Shown here: positions 1-11,400 of the stretch, piece by piece
Layout: the number at the start of each line of letters is the position of its first letter
Position numbering within the stretch: the first letter of the stretch is position 1
Source of the DNA: Mesostigma viride
Lineage: Eukaryota > Streptophyta > Mesostigmatophyceae > Mesostigmatales > Mesostigmataceae
Assembly (NCBI GenBank): GCA_009746045.1
Contig: RPFO01000065.1
Span: 996,211-1,060,210 of the forward strand
DNA length: 64,000 nucleotides
Direction: 5' to 3'
Translations under genes and position numbers: made by a program
Notes under the pieces: model-generated
What the model was told of the DNA's origin: nothing
Databases searched by the model: none
The model's input: the letters and a program-made list of their open reading frames with translations, nothing else

Positions 1-272
1 CAAACACCATGCAGCTGTAATAGGTTACCCTATTCCTGTTGCCATGGACAACGAGACGGAATAGCATGACATGGACCCACGGGTGCTCCGGCTGGCTTTC
101 CTTACGGATGCCCATGCTGTGTCCAGTCGTAAACATGGAAACTGTCCTGCATACTCTAACCATCAAGATGCTAAGCTGCCTATAATGCAGGGTGCCTGCC
201 GTGCACAAACACCAGCGCAAGCTCCGTTTCCCGGACAAATATCACAAAAGCATACTGGCCAGACCCCGGTAC

Positions 273-3200
273 CTGGTAGCCCAGCGTGTTCATGGCCTCC
301 ACAAACTTGGTGCGCGCCTCGTCAAACTTGTTCTCCTGCACGCATCCAAGGCCACCCGGAAGCAGGCATCAAGGAACAGGCACGCATGAGCAGCTGCAAC
401 AGCGCCAGCAGTATGGCTCTGTCTGGCTACATGGATGCTCAGCTGCCCAGCTGTCCTCCTGCGCTGTGGCTTGAGGTATCAGTACGTACCCGCGACCAGG
501 CAAAGCAGGATGAAAAAAGACAGGTAGGGAAAGGATGCACGTCACTCTATCTCTAGCAGCTATGACGCTACAGAATATACAGTGGCAAGGATAGCACTTG
601 GCCCAGCTGTGGCGCATGGGCAGTGTTTTTAGTAACGTGACGCATGCGTCAGCGGGCTGACGCGCCAGCTCTTACGCGTCAGGAATTTTACCCCGCGCGT
701 CAGCCGTCTGAAGAAAAAAAATTTTGGACGCGTGTCAGGCGACTGACACATAGCTTTGGGTGTCCATCAGTCGTCTGACGCGCACCAAGTCCTCACGCGT
801 CAAGCAAATCGGTACCCACTGCATAAGCCACAGGTACGCCGCGTAGAGGTCTATTCGCCGCGCCTATATGTACTTTTCGTACACAAATGTAAGTATAAGG
901 CCACCAGGCCCACCCAACCGAATCGTACTTGAGATGTTACTCATTTTATTAGGGCATTGACTGAAATCAGTGAAATGTGGGCCTGCTACAATAGAAATGT
1001 CTGCCTGTTTCGCCAAGTGCCAACGCGAGACAAGACTATTTGGTGCATGCAAGGTGGCGATGGCCATTGTGGCGGTAGCAGACACATAGTACATTGTAAG
1101 CGAAGCGTGCGTAAACTTTACGATGGATGAATTCAATAGCAGCTGCTATTTCGTAGGAACGTTTTCTACTGTTCTTGCAACCTGCGGGTAGCATCGGTTT
1201 AGGTGTCGTGCTGAGGCGGTAGGAAATAGAATTCGTCAGTCAACCCACCTTATCCGTAAGTCTAAGCACCGTTTTCTCGTTTTTCTGCATTACATTGCCT
1301 TGTACCTGACGAAGTTAGGGCACACCGAGAGCGTGGCATGGGGACAAAGGAGGCGGATTCCTGAAAACGGTTTCGTTCTTTGGCAATTTCATCATATTTC
1401 AAGAGGCAAACCGCCGACAGGGCAGGATACCGTAGCCCCGCTGTCGTCGATGTAACCCAGGCCGTTAACCCTTGGATCGTGCTGTCCCCTATTTATAGTG
1501 GCCAGTTCAACTCGCCCCTACGAATAGGGGACAGATGGGAAGCGGCGCGGCGCGAATGCCAGTAGACATTTCCGTGATATTTTTAGGTCTGCTGCTAGAG
1601 CTAGATGTGTTCTACGCCCTGATACCGGACATCACTATGTTCAGACCAGGTTTACAGGGACTAATTCAGGGCCAAAGTACAGGGGGTACCCAGGTCCACC
1701 GGGACGAAAGTGAATGTAAAATAATTACGTACATGCAAATTCGAGGCTATGGCGGAGCAGAAAACTGATTGGTGTAGGAGCATCGATGCATGGATTCGTT
1801 CCAAATTTTGTAGGCATTATTTATACGTTATAAAGATGCTATAGCCGCAGTCGCGCAACAACTACGGCTTCGTTAAATCATCTTGGACTGGGTTTTACTG
1901 CGTCAATGCGCGTTTATTGTGACGGGAGTGACGATGAAGCTAGCACTTGTTATAAGCGGCTTGGTCACTGAATATTTCTCATCGAGTACATTTCTTACGA
2001 TGTATTTCGAATATTTCATTAGTGTCGTGGGCCAAAAAAGTCTCAACGCATCGGTCCTGTCGTCAGCTTGCTAGCTGTCCGTTAGCCTTATTTTTGCGGT
2101 TTTTACCTGGCGCAGTTTAGTGTCCCTGCGGTTACCGTCTACAAGGTAAAGTCGTACTATCATTCGGTAAGTAATCTAGGACTCATTGTCGAAGGTTTGG
2201 GATGTCAAAGTCGCTTCTTTACCACTTTTCTGTAAAGGTTTGTGGTAGTGGTTGCGCACAACCATTACGGTCAGATTTTCATCCGTTTTGTTCATGATTG
2301 GCTGCGTCTGTACCAAATATACTAGAATAAGGATTGTTGTTACATGTAAATAAGTTCTATATGGTATCAAGATGGTTTGTACAGCCTAAATTACTCAGAA
2401 AAGATGGTGTCCTGGCCAGTTTTTGGTTAGCCTTTTGGCTTTGTTTGTAATGCAGTTGTGCAGCCACCCCATCTGTCTTCATGTAACACCTGTGGAGGCC
2501 CCAGTGCCTTGCTTGCATACAAAAGAAGGTCAATGCAGTGTCTCTGTGCATTTTCAACTTAGGCAAGCATATGGAGGTCATTTCTTATGTTGTGGATGCA
2601 TGGGTTACGTAGCCCCTTGCACACCCTTGCTATGCATGCATTTGGGCCTTGGCACAGTATACCTGCTAGTAGACATTGGTAGCCACCACATGGTGGTGTT
2701 TTCTTTACAACATCATGAAGTATATAGTTAAAGCTGCGTGTTAGTGATCATTTTGAGCATTACCCTACAAGTCACAAGCACCATGTTCACACCTACCGTT
2801 GTAATGCCTCTTAGTGCAGAGTTGTCGCCCCATAGCCAGTTAGCAGCCAAAATGATGAAGCCCAGCATATGAGGAGCTACAGTAGCATTGCCAATGATGT
2901 AGGCTTACTTTACCTCATTTAGTCAAGCATTGGCATGTGAGAAAAACTGTGCATGTGGTAGGTTTGTGTGGTGGGTAGTCTTTGGCCTTCCCATGCCGTG
3001 ATACGCACGAATGTGACTGTGCATTGGCATGGCTACCTATGTTTAATGGCTGTGATGGATGTTCTGCAGGCTGAAATTGATTATATAATGCATGTTTGAT
3101 CATCAATGATGTTTTTTGTTGCTATGGGATAAGAATTCTGAGTTGTAATGTCACCAGCCAAACTGGACCCTATTTGTAGTGGCCAGTTATTTTTAGATAG

Positions 3201-6200
3201 TGCAGCTGGGTCCCTGGGACAACCCATGATGTCAGTGTTCAGAAGCCATGCCTGGCTACCCAAGCAACTGCCTGAAAAATATTGGGAGCAACGGAATTAT
3301 TTTCAGGTGTAATAATGCATAATACATGTGTTTTTTTTCGCACTCGCGCACCCCCCTGAGGGTGGTGCTATATTTAGCACCCATAGGACATTGCAACATG
3401 ACCAATGACATGACCCCAAAGTAACTCAATATATGTGTGTGCTTTGGTCCAAGTATGGACAGTAAAATTGTTTTTAGGTTGGTTTGTGGGCATTATCTTG
3501 CAAAGTGCAACTGGCCCCTATTTGTAGTGGCGAGTTGGACACGATCCAAGGGTTAAGGAGCTAGAAGTGCAGAACATGAGGAAAAGGTCAATCACAGATA
3601 AGTCCGAGGCAACGAAATCCTCTGAACAGTCCAGTCATGACAATGAAGACATGAGTTCTGCGCCCGGGACACGAACTTCGTCAGATTCCGGGAAGGACAA
3701 TGCTGGGTCAGCTTCTGCAAGTTCCAAGTTTTCTCTCATTATCTTTTTGAAAGCTTGATACGGCCATTTTCTTAACAATGCAGCATGTTCATAATCCAAT
3801 GTTGTAATAGCTGTCCTGCCCCTTTACCCTTGAAACCTCTCATCACACGATCCCTGTCCCATCTTGCACCTGTCCCCAGTGTAACTGCCCCACCCCCCCT
3901 TCCCCGGTAATTCTGCTCCTTAGGGGTCCTTGAGGGCAAGTCTGGCTTACAGGGGGGCATTGGGACCGGCCCCTAACTGATAAGGGGCTGACGCGCCGCC
4001 AACAGTGGCGTGTCATCCGTCCGACGCGCCGCCAACAGTGGCGTGTCATCCGTCCGACGCGCCGCCTAACGGCAGCGTGTCAGCCGACTGATGCGTGCCA
4101 GAAACCCTTACTAGAAACACTGGACGTGGACTAGATCGTCCTAAACGTTCGCGGCAGGCGTGGGGCAGCGCAGGGGCCACTATTTGCTACCACGAGCGGG
4201 CCATATGGAGGCACCAGAAAGCGGGTGGATACGTGCCGAGAAGATAGCCAGGATGATGGAACCCTGGGTCGCAGGCAAGCAACACTGCAGGCTATGTTTG
4301 ATCTCATGTATGGTGTGCCTTAAGAAGACAAAGCCCTATACAGACACAAGCCTAAATTTTACCTACCGTGTGGTTTGTGCTTTCATACAGACACAGCCAC
4401 TGACAGTGCCCTGCAACTCTTGAAGATGTCACAGCAGGTGGCTCACCTTGTAGAGCACACAACCCATGTTGATGACGGTTTCGGGGTCGTCTGCGGGGCA
4501 TTCGTCGAGCAGTGCCTTGCAGCCTGCGGGAGGCGCAGTAACAGCGGGAAGGGGGGATGGCACACGCACATCGGAACACAGTCTGTTTAGAGTTTTCCGT
4601 GTCAAGGTTGTCTAGGTGTAAATGGTCAACTTGGTGAACATGAAGAGAAGCATACAGAAAGAGGGTGTGGAAAGGGGACAGAGGCCCAGCTTGAAGGGGG
4701 GCGAGAGGGGGGGGAGAGAAGGGACAGGGAGTGGGTGTGTGGAAGCAGGAGACACAAGCACTAGATGGACAATGTCAGGACACCGCTCACATTGGTGTCC
4801 ACCATTCCCCATGGTGTATACCTCCTTCGCTTCCTGCCTGGTCTTATCTGCAGGCGGTTGCCCTGCATGGTCTCAACGCGTGGGTGCCATGGGAAGCTAC
4901 CGTGGGCGCCTTGGGAAGCTACCGTGGGCAACCCCGCAACAGCTCATGATACCCTCACGGCGGCCCTAGCGTGCGAATGGCACTAGCCTGAGAACGGCTC
5001 TAGTGTGCGAATGGCCCTAGCGTGCGAATGGCCCTGGCTGTGAATGGTCATGCGCAATGCGGTGCACGTACCGGCCACGTCGTCCTGCTCGTACTTGACC
5101 GCCGCCTGCAGGTTGATCATGCGCCGCTTGAAGCCGTCCACCTGCGTCGCCGCTTTGGCTGCCTCCGCGTACATGCTCGCCTGTCACACGGGTGGGCACC
5201 GCATGCACCGTGGACATGGTGGTAGGGATGGCATATCAGTAGTGACCTACCAGCGGGACAGGTGGCCACAGGGGTGGAAACATGAGCCTAGGGGGCGCAA
5301 GCATGCAACAGGCACTCTGGAATACGGTGCATGCACGTGTGGTGAGACAAGTGCAGTCAGCATATCATGTTATGTCTGGCAACCGCAGATGGGATGCTAT
5401 CTGCATGGTCCCACTCATCGGATGGTGCAGACAGACAGCCCAGGACATGTTACGCCTAGCAAATGAACCAGAGAGTGGGCATGGCCAGTCAGGAGTTCCA
5501 AGCGTGACGCCTGAAGCCGTGAGGCCATAGACCCGCTCCTACCTTGTATAGCGACTGCGCATAGTAGACCTTGTACTCCTGCACCTCTGGATGCTCTTTG
5601 GATAGCGTCTCGTACCTGATCCCGCCGCACGTAGCGAGCAAGGGGGAGGCACAGCAAGCAAGGCGGTAGCATGTCAGACCTCGCGGTGCAGGGCAAGCAC
5701 ATGGGTCATGTAATGGAGACGGGCACCAGTAGAGCAGCACCCGCAAGTTTACTGGTGCATTAACGCTTTCACCCCCCAGTTGCAGGGGAGCGCCCATCCA
5801 ACAGCATGAGCAATGGGCATGTGGGTCATGGTTCCGCGCCCTCCCCCGAATCCCCTTCCCACCATTCTCTCTGCATTTCGTAAGCCTTTTTTGGCAGGAG
5901 CAACAATATGCTGACGTGGAGCCAGAAACCCCCGCGGGCAAGGGGATGCTAGGAGAGCCAGAAACCCCCGCGGGCAAGGGGATGCTAGGAGTGCCTGTTT
6001 CCCAGTCGTAATTGTCAAGCACCGCAGGTTGGCCCTTCCCCGTGCCATGCGTGTATGTACCAGAATGTTGCATAGAGCAGATCTTGAACTGGACGTTGCT
6101 AGCGACCAAGTCACGGAAAAAAATCTAAAAGTTGCGTGGATTCACAGTTGGCATCCACTTCTTACATAAAACCCCATGCAAAGCGTGCATGGCTATTTCC

Positions 6201-7317
6201 AATCTGTAAAGCCTAGAATTTAGATTATTATCAAAGGGTGCAGCATTTCTCAAAAGGAGGACAAAAGGCCGACAACATCCCCGTTTCGTTTTCAACCAGC
6301 TTTTGAGCAGCCAAGCCAGGGTGGCTGGGTTACGGCATGCCAGCATGATGTGCAGAGGGAGCCGCTGGGAATGCGGACAAGGCGCTCACATCGATGCTGC
6401 TAGATGGAAGTTGCCCGTGAAGTAGTAGCAGTAGCCAAGGAGGGACAGCACCGCACGGCTCTTGGGGAAGTTTTGAAGCTCACGTTGGAGGATCCTGGAC
6501 AAGACCAGCCGATGGGGGCATGTCACAGTACCACAGGGGAAGACCGCACATGCTGCATTAAAAGCTGCGGAGTATTCCATGGCCACATCCTGCTGACATT
6601 TGTCACTGCCAATGGAAGCATCTTCAGCACCAAGCGAGGACAATCTGGCAATCCCATGTCCTCACATGATGATGGTATGTTTCGACTAGGAAATTGGCCG
6701 ACTCTTGCATCGCCGCAGCATATATCGGTCCAAGAACTGCTTGTCTGCTACCAAAAAGTGCACTCTGGTTACCGAGACAAGTAATATCTTTTCACGACCA
6801 GCTACATACAAAAAGATTACGCATTACTCTTATGGTCCCGATATTCACGAGTTCCCTGATGAGAACTACAAATATTTCCAACAGAACCAACCACCTAGAA
6901 CCAGCTGGATAATTGTACGCGGTACAACTACACCCCACAGCCAACCTTCCATGGCAAGAAGCACCACAAGCTCGTCTCCTCACAGGAACGAGCCATAAAA
7001 TTTAATCTAACAGCACAGGGTATGGGAGGAAGGTTCCTTAACATGATGTCGAAAACAAGAAGTTGCCTACCGCCCAACGATCAGTCCACGCGGATAGGGT
7101 ACGACGTCGTGTTAGTGCTAAGAAAGACTGCTCAGCTGCTCTACAGAAGGTACACTCCCATCACACTATTTGGTTTGCTGCGTTACTCTCTTGCATGACA
7201 TTACCGCCTACTCCAGCAAACGAGCTGTCAAGCGTCTTACTTGATAGCATCCGCGCATTTCCCGTCTTTGATGAGGCCGTATACAGTCGCCGTGTACTGC
7301 CCATCAGGGATTTTCAT
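273..7317 (-). CDS. IFT70: IFT70/TTC30-family intraflagellar transport protein, N-terminal part (gene continues off left edge)
   Basis: IFT70 is a TPR-rich subunit of the IFT-B complex that carries cargo along the ciliary axoneme. Six minus-strand coding exons can be joined in frame: 7317-7241, 6494-6390, 5615-5543, 5180-5072, 4523-4447 and 335-273 (504 nt, 168 codons), all GT-AG. The start MKIPDGQYTATVYGLIKDGK matches the family N-terminus. Later landmarks are LSLLGYCYYFTGNFHLAAS, YETLSKEHPEVQEYKVYYAQ, the MINLQAAVKYEQDDVAG segment, the INMGCVLYK segment, and ENKFDEARTKFVEAMNTLGY, which are TPR helices in the order expected for IFT70. The family is usually over 600 residues, so roughly three quarters lies beyond position 1; I see no further exon in 1-272. 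Intron 5 (336-4446) is inflated by transposons. The gene is divergent from the kinesin-3 gene. Family assignment is strong. Exon ends are inferred from splice signals. Confidence 0.88.
621..4122. mobile_element. Probable DNA transposon with CAGTG-type terminal inverted repeats (hAT-like ends) inside IFT70 intron 5
   Basis: The left end starts CAGTGTTTTTAGTAA at 621-635. The right end, read inward on the minus strand from 4122, starts CAGTGTTTCTAGTAA, so 14 of 15 bases match. Both ends carry clusters of a subterminal motif around TGACGCG (about 640-805 and 3985-4095). Subterminal motif clusters of this kind are known transposase-binding regions in hAT elements. The 8 bp flanks (613-620 and 4123-4130) match at only four positions, so a target duplication is not convincing. 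No transposase was recognised. A small serine-rich ORF at 3567-3758 lies inside but has no family I know. Superfamily is uncertain. Confidence 0.6.
1469..3552. mobile_element. piggyBac-like element with TTAA target duplication, nested in the 621-4122 element
   Basis: TTAA stands at 1465-1468 and again at 3553-3556. Between them the ends are inverted: CCCTTGGATCGTG at 1469-1481 and the same 13 bases on the minus strand from 3552 inward. TTAA duplications with CCCT-starting inverted repeats are the hallmark of piggyBac elements. Just inside each end is the subterminal block CCCCTATTTRTAGTGGC in opposite orientations; at the left end it forms a palindrome with CTATAGGGGACAG-like arms (about 1481-1534). 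A further copy lies near 3168-3190. At 2.08 kb, with only short unrelated ORFs, it is probably non-autonomous or decayed. Confidence 0.75.
4970..5047 (-). repeat. 17-18 bp minisatellite at the start of IFT70 intron 4
   Basis: About five imperfect copies of a unit around GTGCGAATGGCCCTAGC run from 4970 to 5047. They begin about 25 bp inside intron 4, just after the exon 4 donor at 5071. A second small duplication (TGGGAAGCTACCGTGGGC twice) lies at about 4889-4935 in the same intron. Confidence 0.7.
5543..7240 (-). other. IFT70 introns 1-2: no gene seen
   Basis: Intron 1 (6495-7240) and intron 2 (5616-6389) contain no recognisable gene. Intron 2 has a 36 bp tandem duplication starting at 5921 and again at 5957 (core CCCCCGCGGGCAAGGGG). 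Intron 3 (5181-5542) likewise shows nothing coding. Confidence 0.5.
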
Positions 7318-8444
7318 GTTGATAGGATTAAGGAGCCCCATTGGGGCAGATCCCACAGCAGTTTGCATTTCTGCTGATGTGACTGCCTCAACGATGCGCT
7401 AGTCTGGATAAACGGCTGGGCAAACTAAATCGCAACTACTGCAGAGGAGCCCCACCCCGAAAACCAGCGCGTCAACGTCGCGAGTAAAAGGAAAAATTAA
7501 ATATACTTTAACGGAAACAAGAATTGCGCTAGAGTTCCACCATTCTCATGCAAACGAGTAGTTATACTCAGCTTGGTTTGCAATGCTGGACCTCTCTAAG
7601 TTGGTTGGACCGCCATGGCGAAGGTCCGTAGTGCCTGGGTAATATGAGCCTCGGGTTATATTTTTGTCTTGGTGTACGCGAGCGAGCGTTCACGACTCAC
7701 GAGGTCAGTCCAGAGGAGGGCTCCGCGCTTTAGAAAAAGGTTGGACCATGCGAATGTCAGAATCCAGCGGCGGTGTCAGTCAAACCACAGTCCAACCACG
7801 CGACGGTTCACAGGTAACATACTGGCGCTAGAGTACGAACCAGTACGTACATGGAGTCATGTGAGCGCCTGCTGATCCAGATTCCGGGCTCATGGAGCCA
7901 GAACAAAGTAGCCTACTAAACAGTCACTAAAGAATCTCTGCTGCCCATGTGCGGCATGGGAATCATCAACCAACAACAATAACAACAACAGCAACAACAA
8001 CAACAACAACAACATTTGTACCAAGCAGTCTTCCCGGTCTTCCTGGTCGTTTTGTTTGCGGATCAGAGCTGCGACACCTAGATGCTGTTGGCCTGTCTAC
8101 AAATAAACGTAATTATAATCCCCGCGGATGAGGCCACAATGGAGCTTTTGCTGCCCAATGGCGCCACGATAATTGGATTCATGAGGCAGGAATGGGACCT
8201 TTTTCAGGTTTAGCCCCATATATGTTCAATTTCCATACCAGCCGGAGCTAGGCGCCTGCGAGTATGGGTGGAAGGAAAGGTAATACCTGGCCTACTGCTA
8301 TTTCCATGCCAGTGGCATATGGGAGCAACAATGGCGGGGTATCATGGGGCTAGTCGAAGTTAATTTACTCTTCGCTCAAGGACTGCTAGTTAATATCTGG
8401 TTAATGTCGATCTTCTGTTAAAGCTTCTTAATACCCCGGCAGCC
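7318..8444. promoter_or_regulatory. Intergenic spacer between divergent IFT70 and kinesin-3 start codons; possible bidirectional promoter
   Basis: The two start codons (7317 minus and 8445 plus) are 1,127 bp apart with no other gene between them. The spacer holds an AAC-rich microsatellite at about 7973-8013. No TATA box or named ciliary element was found by eye, so the promoter role is inferred only from the head-to-head layout. Confidence 0.45.
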
Positions 8445-11400
8445 ATGGGTAAGACTCGCGACAAGCACTCGGAAAACGTTCGAGTGGCAGTGCGATGCCG
8501 GCCATTCAACGAAAGGTAAGTATGCCACATCAAATTCCTTCTCTTATGTCGATGCCTTTAAAGCCTCAAAGAAGCTTGAAACTCGTTGCAGGTGTAATGG
8601 TCCGCGCATCGTACCGGCAAGACACACCATTCACATGTCCACTGATTGCTGTGCGAAGAACGCTACCTCCATTTGCCAGCGTCCGCCGCTGGTTTACTCC
8701 GTAAGCTGCCTGCGTCGTCACCCGCTAACGTTGATTGCGTGCTGTATCCTCCCGTGTCGTCTAACAGAGAGAAGCAATTGAGCAGCGTATGCTGTCTAAA
8801 AATGGAAGGGGACACCACGATCATCACGCACCCGCAGACTGGTAATTTTCTGCTACCTGTGCATTTGCCTCCTTAGTTGAACCGCTGCTGCCAACCTTGA
8901 AATGCAAATGCCTGCAATAAATCGCCTCACATGCACATATGATTTGTGAATTAAACGGTACACCCCCGCCTTCATGTTGAAGAATGGGATCTGACCGACC
9001 CAGGTCTGCGTTCTTAAAGGTAGGGAGCCAAGCCAGAGTGCTGAGATTCTTAAACGTGAAGCCTAGCCAGGGATGCACTTAGCAGCCATTTTACCTACTT
9101 CAAGGTATGTTTTCCCCAAACCAACCCCGCGATAGTCATCCAAAATTTCGAAAATCCAGGGTTTTAAATACTTCATCCCGAGATTCTACAACATTATGGG
9201 GGGGTTGTACTGCACAAGTGTTGTTGATAATGCCACGCCTGCCAGCGCATGACTCTGCCCCCTGGTACTCCCAGGGGTGAGCGTGACCCTGGCCAGGCGG
9301 GCATCCATCAAGAGCATCGTTTGTGTTTCTCGAGATTATTTCCGAGGTAATGTCCCCATGCAGAGCGGCATGCCAATGAGGTGGATTGCTGCACTCCCTT
9401 CTCTCGATATCCCCATCAGCTCTTTGGTATGGTCCGCTCGTGCCCCGGGCCTGCGTGCTGTGCTCACAACTGCATGATATTCCCAATCGCAAGGTCGCGA
9501 GGGTGACACGTACTGCCAGGTGCATTTATACAGGGGCACAAGTGCGAGGAGTTGGACTCGGATGGCATCTACCTGCACCTTTGTGTTACAACGGCCATTA
9601 CTGCCAGGTGTTAGCAAACATGGGCCTCTAGCGGCTTTTGAGGCACAGAAGCAGGTTTCCCAGTATCAGGAAATGTTCACGTTCGTTACAGGCGCAACCG
9701 AAATAATTTGACGTCAATGCACGAGCGGGAAAGGGGGATATTGCAAGAAGTTTTCCGAATCGTCAGCTCACCTGCATCATTGTAACGGTTGGCAAGAAAT
9801 GGTTGGACATTATGCCCAACGTGAAGGTACTTGTCTTGGATTTTCCTGCCCTTTACTATTCCTGCGTTGCTTGTTGGTAAAACAAGCTAGTGCTCATCTT
9901 TTTATGCTCCGTGAGACTGGCAACTCCCACCAGAGACCCCTGTAACCATCCATCCAGTTCATTGGTGCATTGCTTACCCTCATATACGCTCATGCCTGCA
10001 CTTGCTTCCATGCTGCACATTGCCTTCGTCGGTATGCCCCCTTGCAGGGGCGAGCAAGTCGTTCACGTTCGACTACAGTTACTGGTCGTTTGATGAGAAG
10101 GACCCTCACTATGCCAGCCAGGAAACGGTGTTTGCGGACGTGGGCGCGGATGTGCTGGAAGCGGCATGGGAAGGTGAGCCAACCAGGCACCCTGGCCATG
10201 CCTGCACATGCAACGACATACAACTCCCTGCAAAGGACCTCCATTTGTCCAGCCTTTTGAGTGGTGTGCGCGGTGGCTTTAATCATCATCGTGTCCATTC
10301 CTTTTAATCGTAAGGACCATAAATGGGTGCAATAGAGCTTAATGCAACCCCATGGTCTATTCTTTGTTAAAGCTGTTTCTTATGCGATAGAAGCTTTTAT
10401 CTGCCCGTTAGCTGGCCATGTGTGTTCAGTCTATGATTAGGCTACTGGTGTGGGCGTATAGTTACGGTGGCAGCCGTTATGGAAGAAGCGCCCGGAGGGA
10501 GTATGGCCTGATCGCCAGCATCATGCCCCGTCATCGTTATGCAGTCATGTGATTGTACTCATGCGCCATCCTTGCTGTTCATGGCCGTGGAGGCAACGCC
10601 ACCATCATTGAGTTCTTGCCTTGCCAAGCGGTAGCATGGAACCCATCGTCACTATACTGGTCACCATTCCTGTTGGGTGGTTGCCTTGCAAAGCAATAGA
10701 TCTTCGGTCATCACCCTCGGTGGCCACCCACCCGCCAGCTTTCATCATCAAGCCTTGTCCTCTTACCACCACCCCTTGGCGCACAGGCTACAACGTGAGT
10801 CTGTTTGCATACGGGCAGACGGGCACAGGCAAGAGCTTCAGCATGGTGGGGCCCATCAGCTCCAAGAACAACGGGCAGGAGAACAGCCACCGCGGCATTG
10901 TGCCGCGCGTGTGCCAGTCCATATTCGAGGGCATGGCGGAGCGAAAGGACGACAAGAATGTCACGTTCAAGGTAAGAGGGTTGGGGGCGGGGGGGCGGGC
11001 GTGAGAGGGCAAGAGGGGGAGAGGGCGAGAGGGCGAGAGGGCGAGAAGGCGAGAGGGCGAGAGGGGGGGGCGGGGGCGGGGGCGGGGGCGGGGGCGGGGA
11101 GCGGGGGCGGGGGGCGGGGGCGGGGGGCGGGGCGGGGGGCGGGGGGGGGGCGGGGGGCGGGGCCGGGGGGCGGGGGCGGGGGCGGGGGGCGGGGGGCGGG
11201 GGGACCCTTGCCCAACCCTTTGCCTTCTTGAGGTGATGCTGGCAGGTGTGACAACTTCCTTTTCAAGGTGAGGGGCGTGCATTATCTTACTGGACTTTAC
11301 TATCTCATGGAGATTGTCATTTTCTGCGGGTTAAAATGTTTTGCCTGACATGTGACACTGGATGACCGCTGTTTACTTTGTCTTTCTCTCCATTGCTGCC

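Noticed and set aside
613-4130. 8 bp target duplication for the CAGTG-ended element
   Set aside because: Flanks CGCATGGG and GACGTGGA share only four positions, so I do not claim a duplication.
10788-11282. Minus-strand proline-rich ORFs
   Set aside because: Composition artefact of the G-rich intron 4 repeat.
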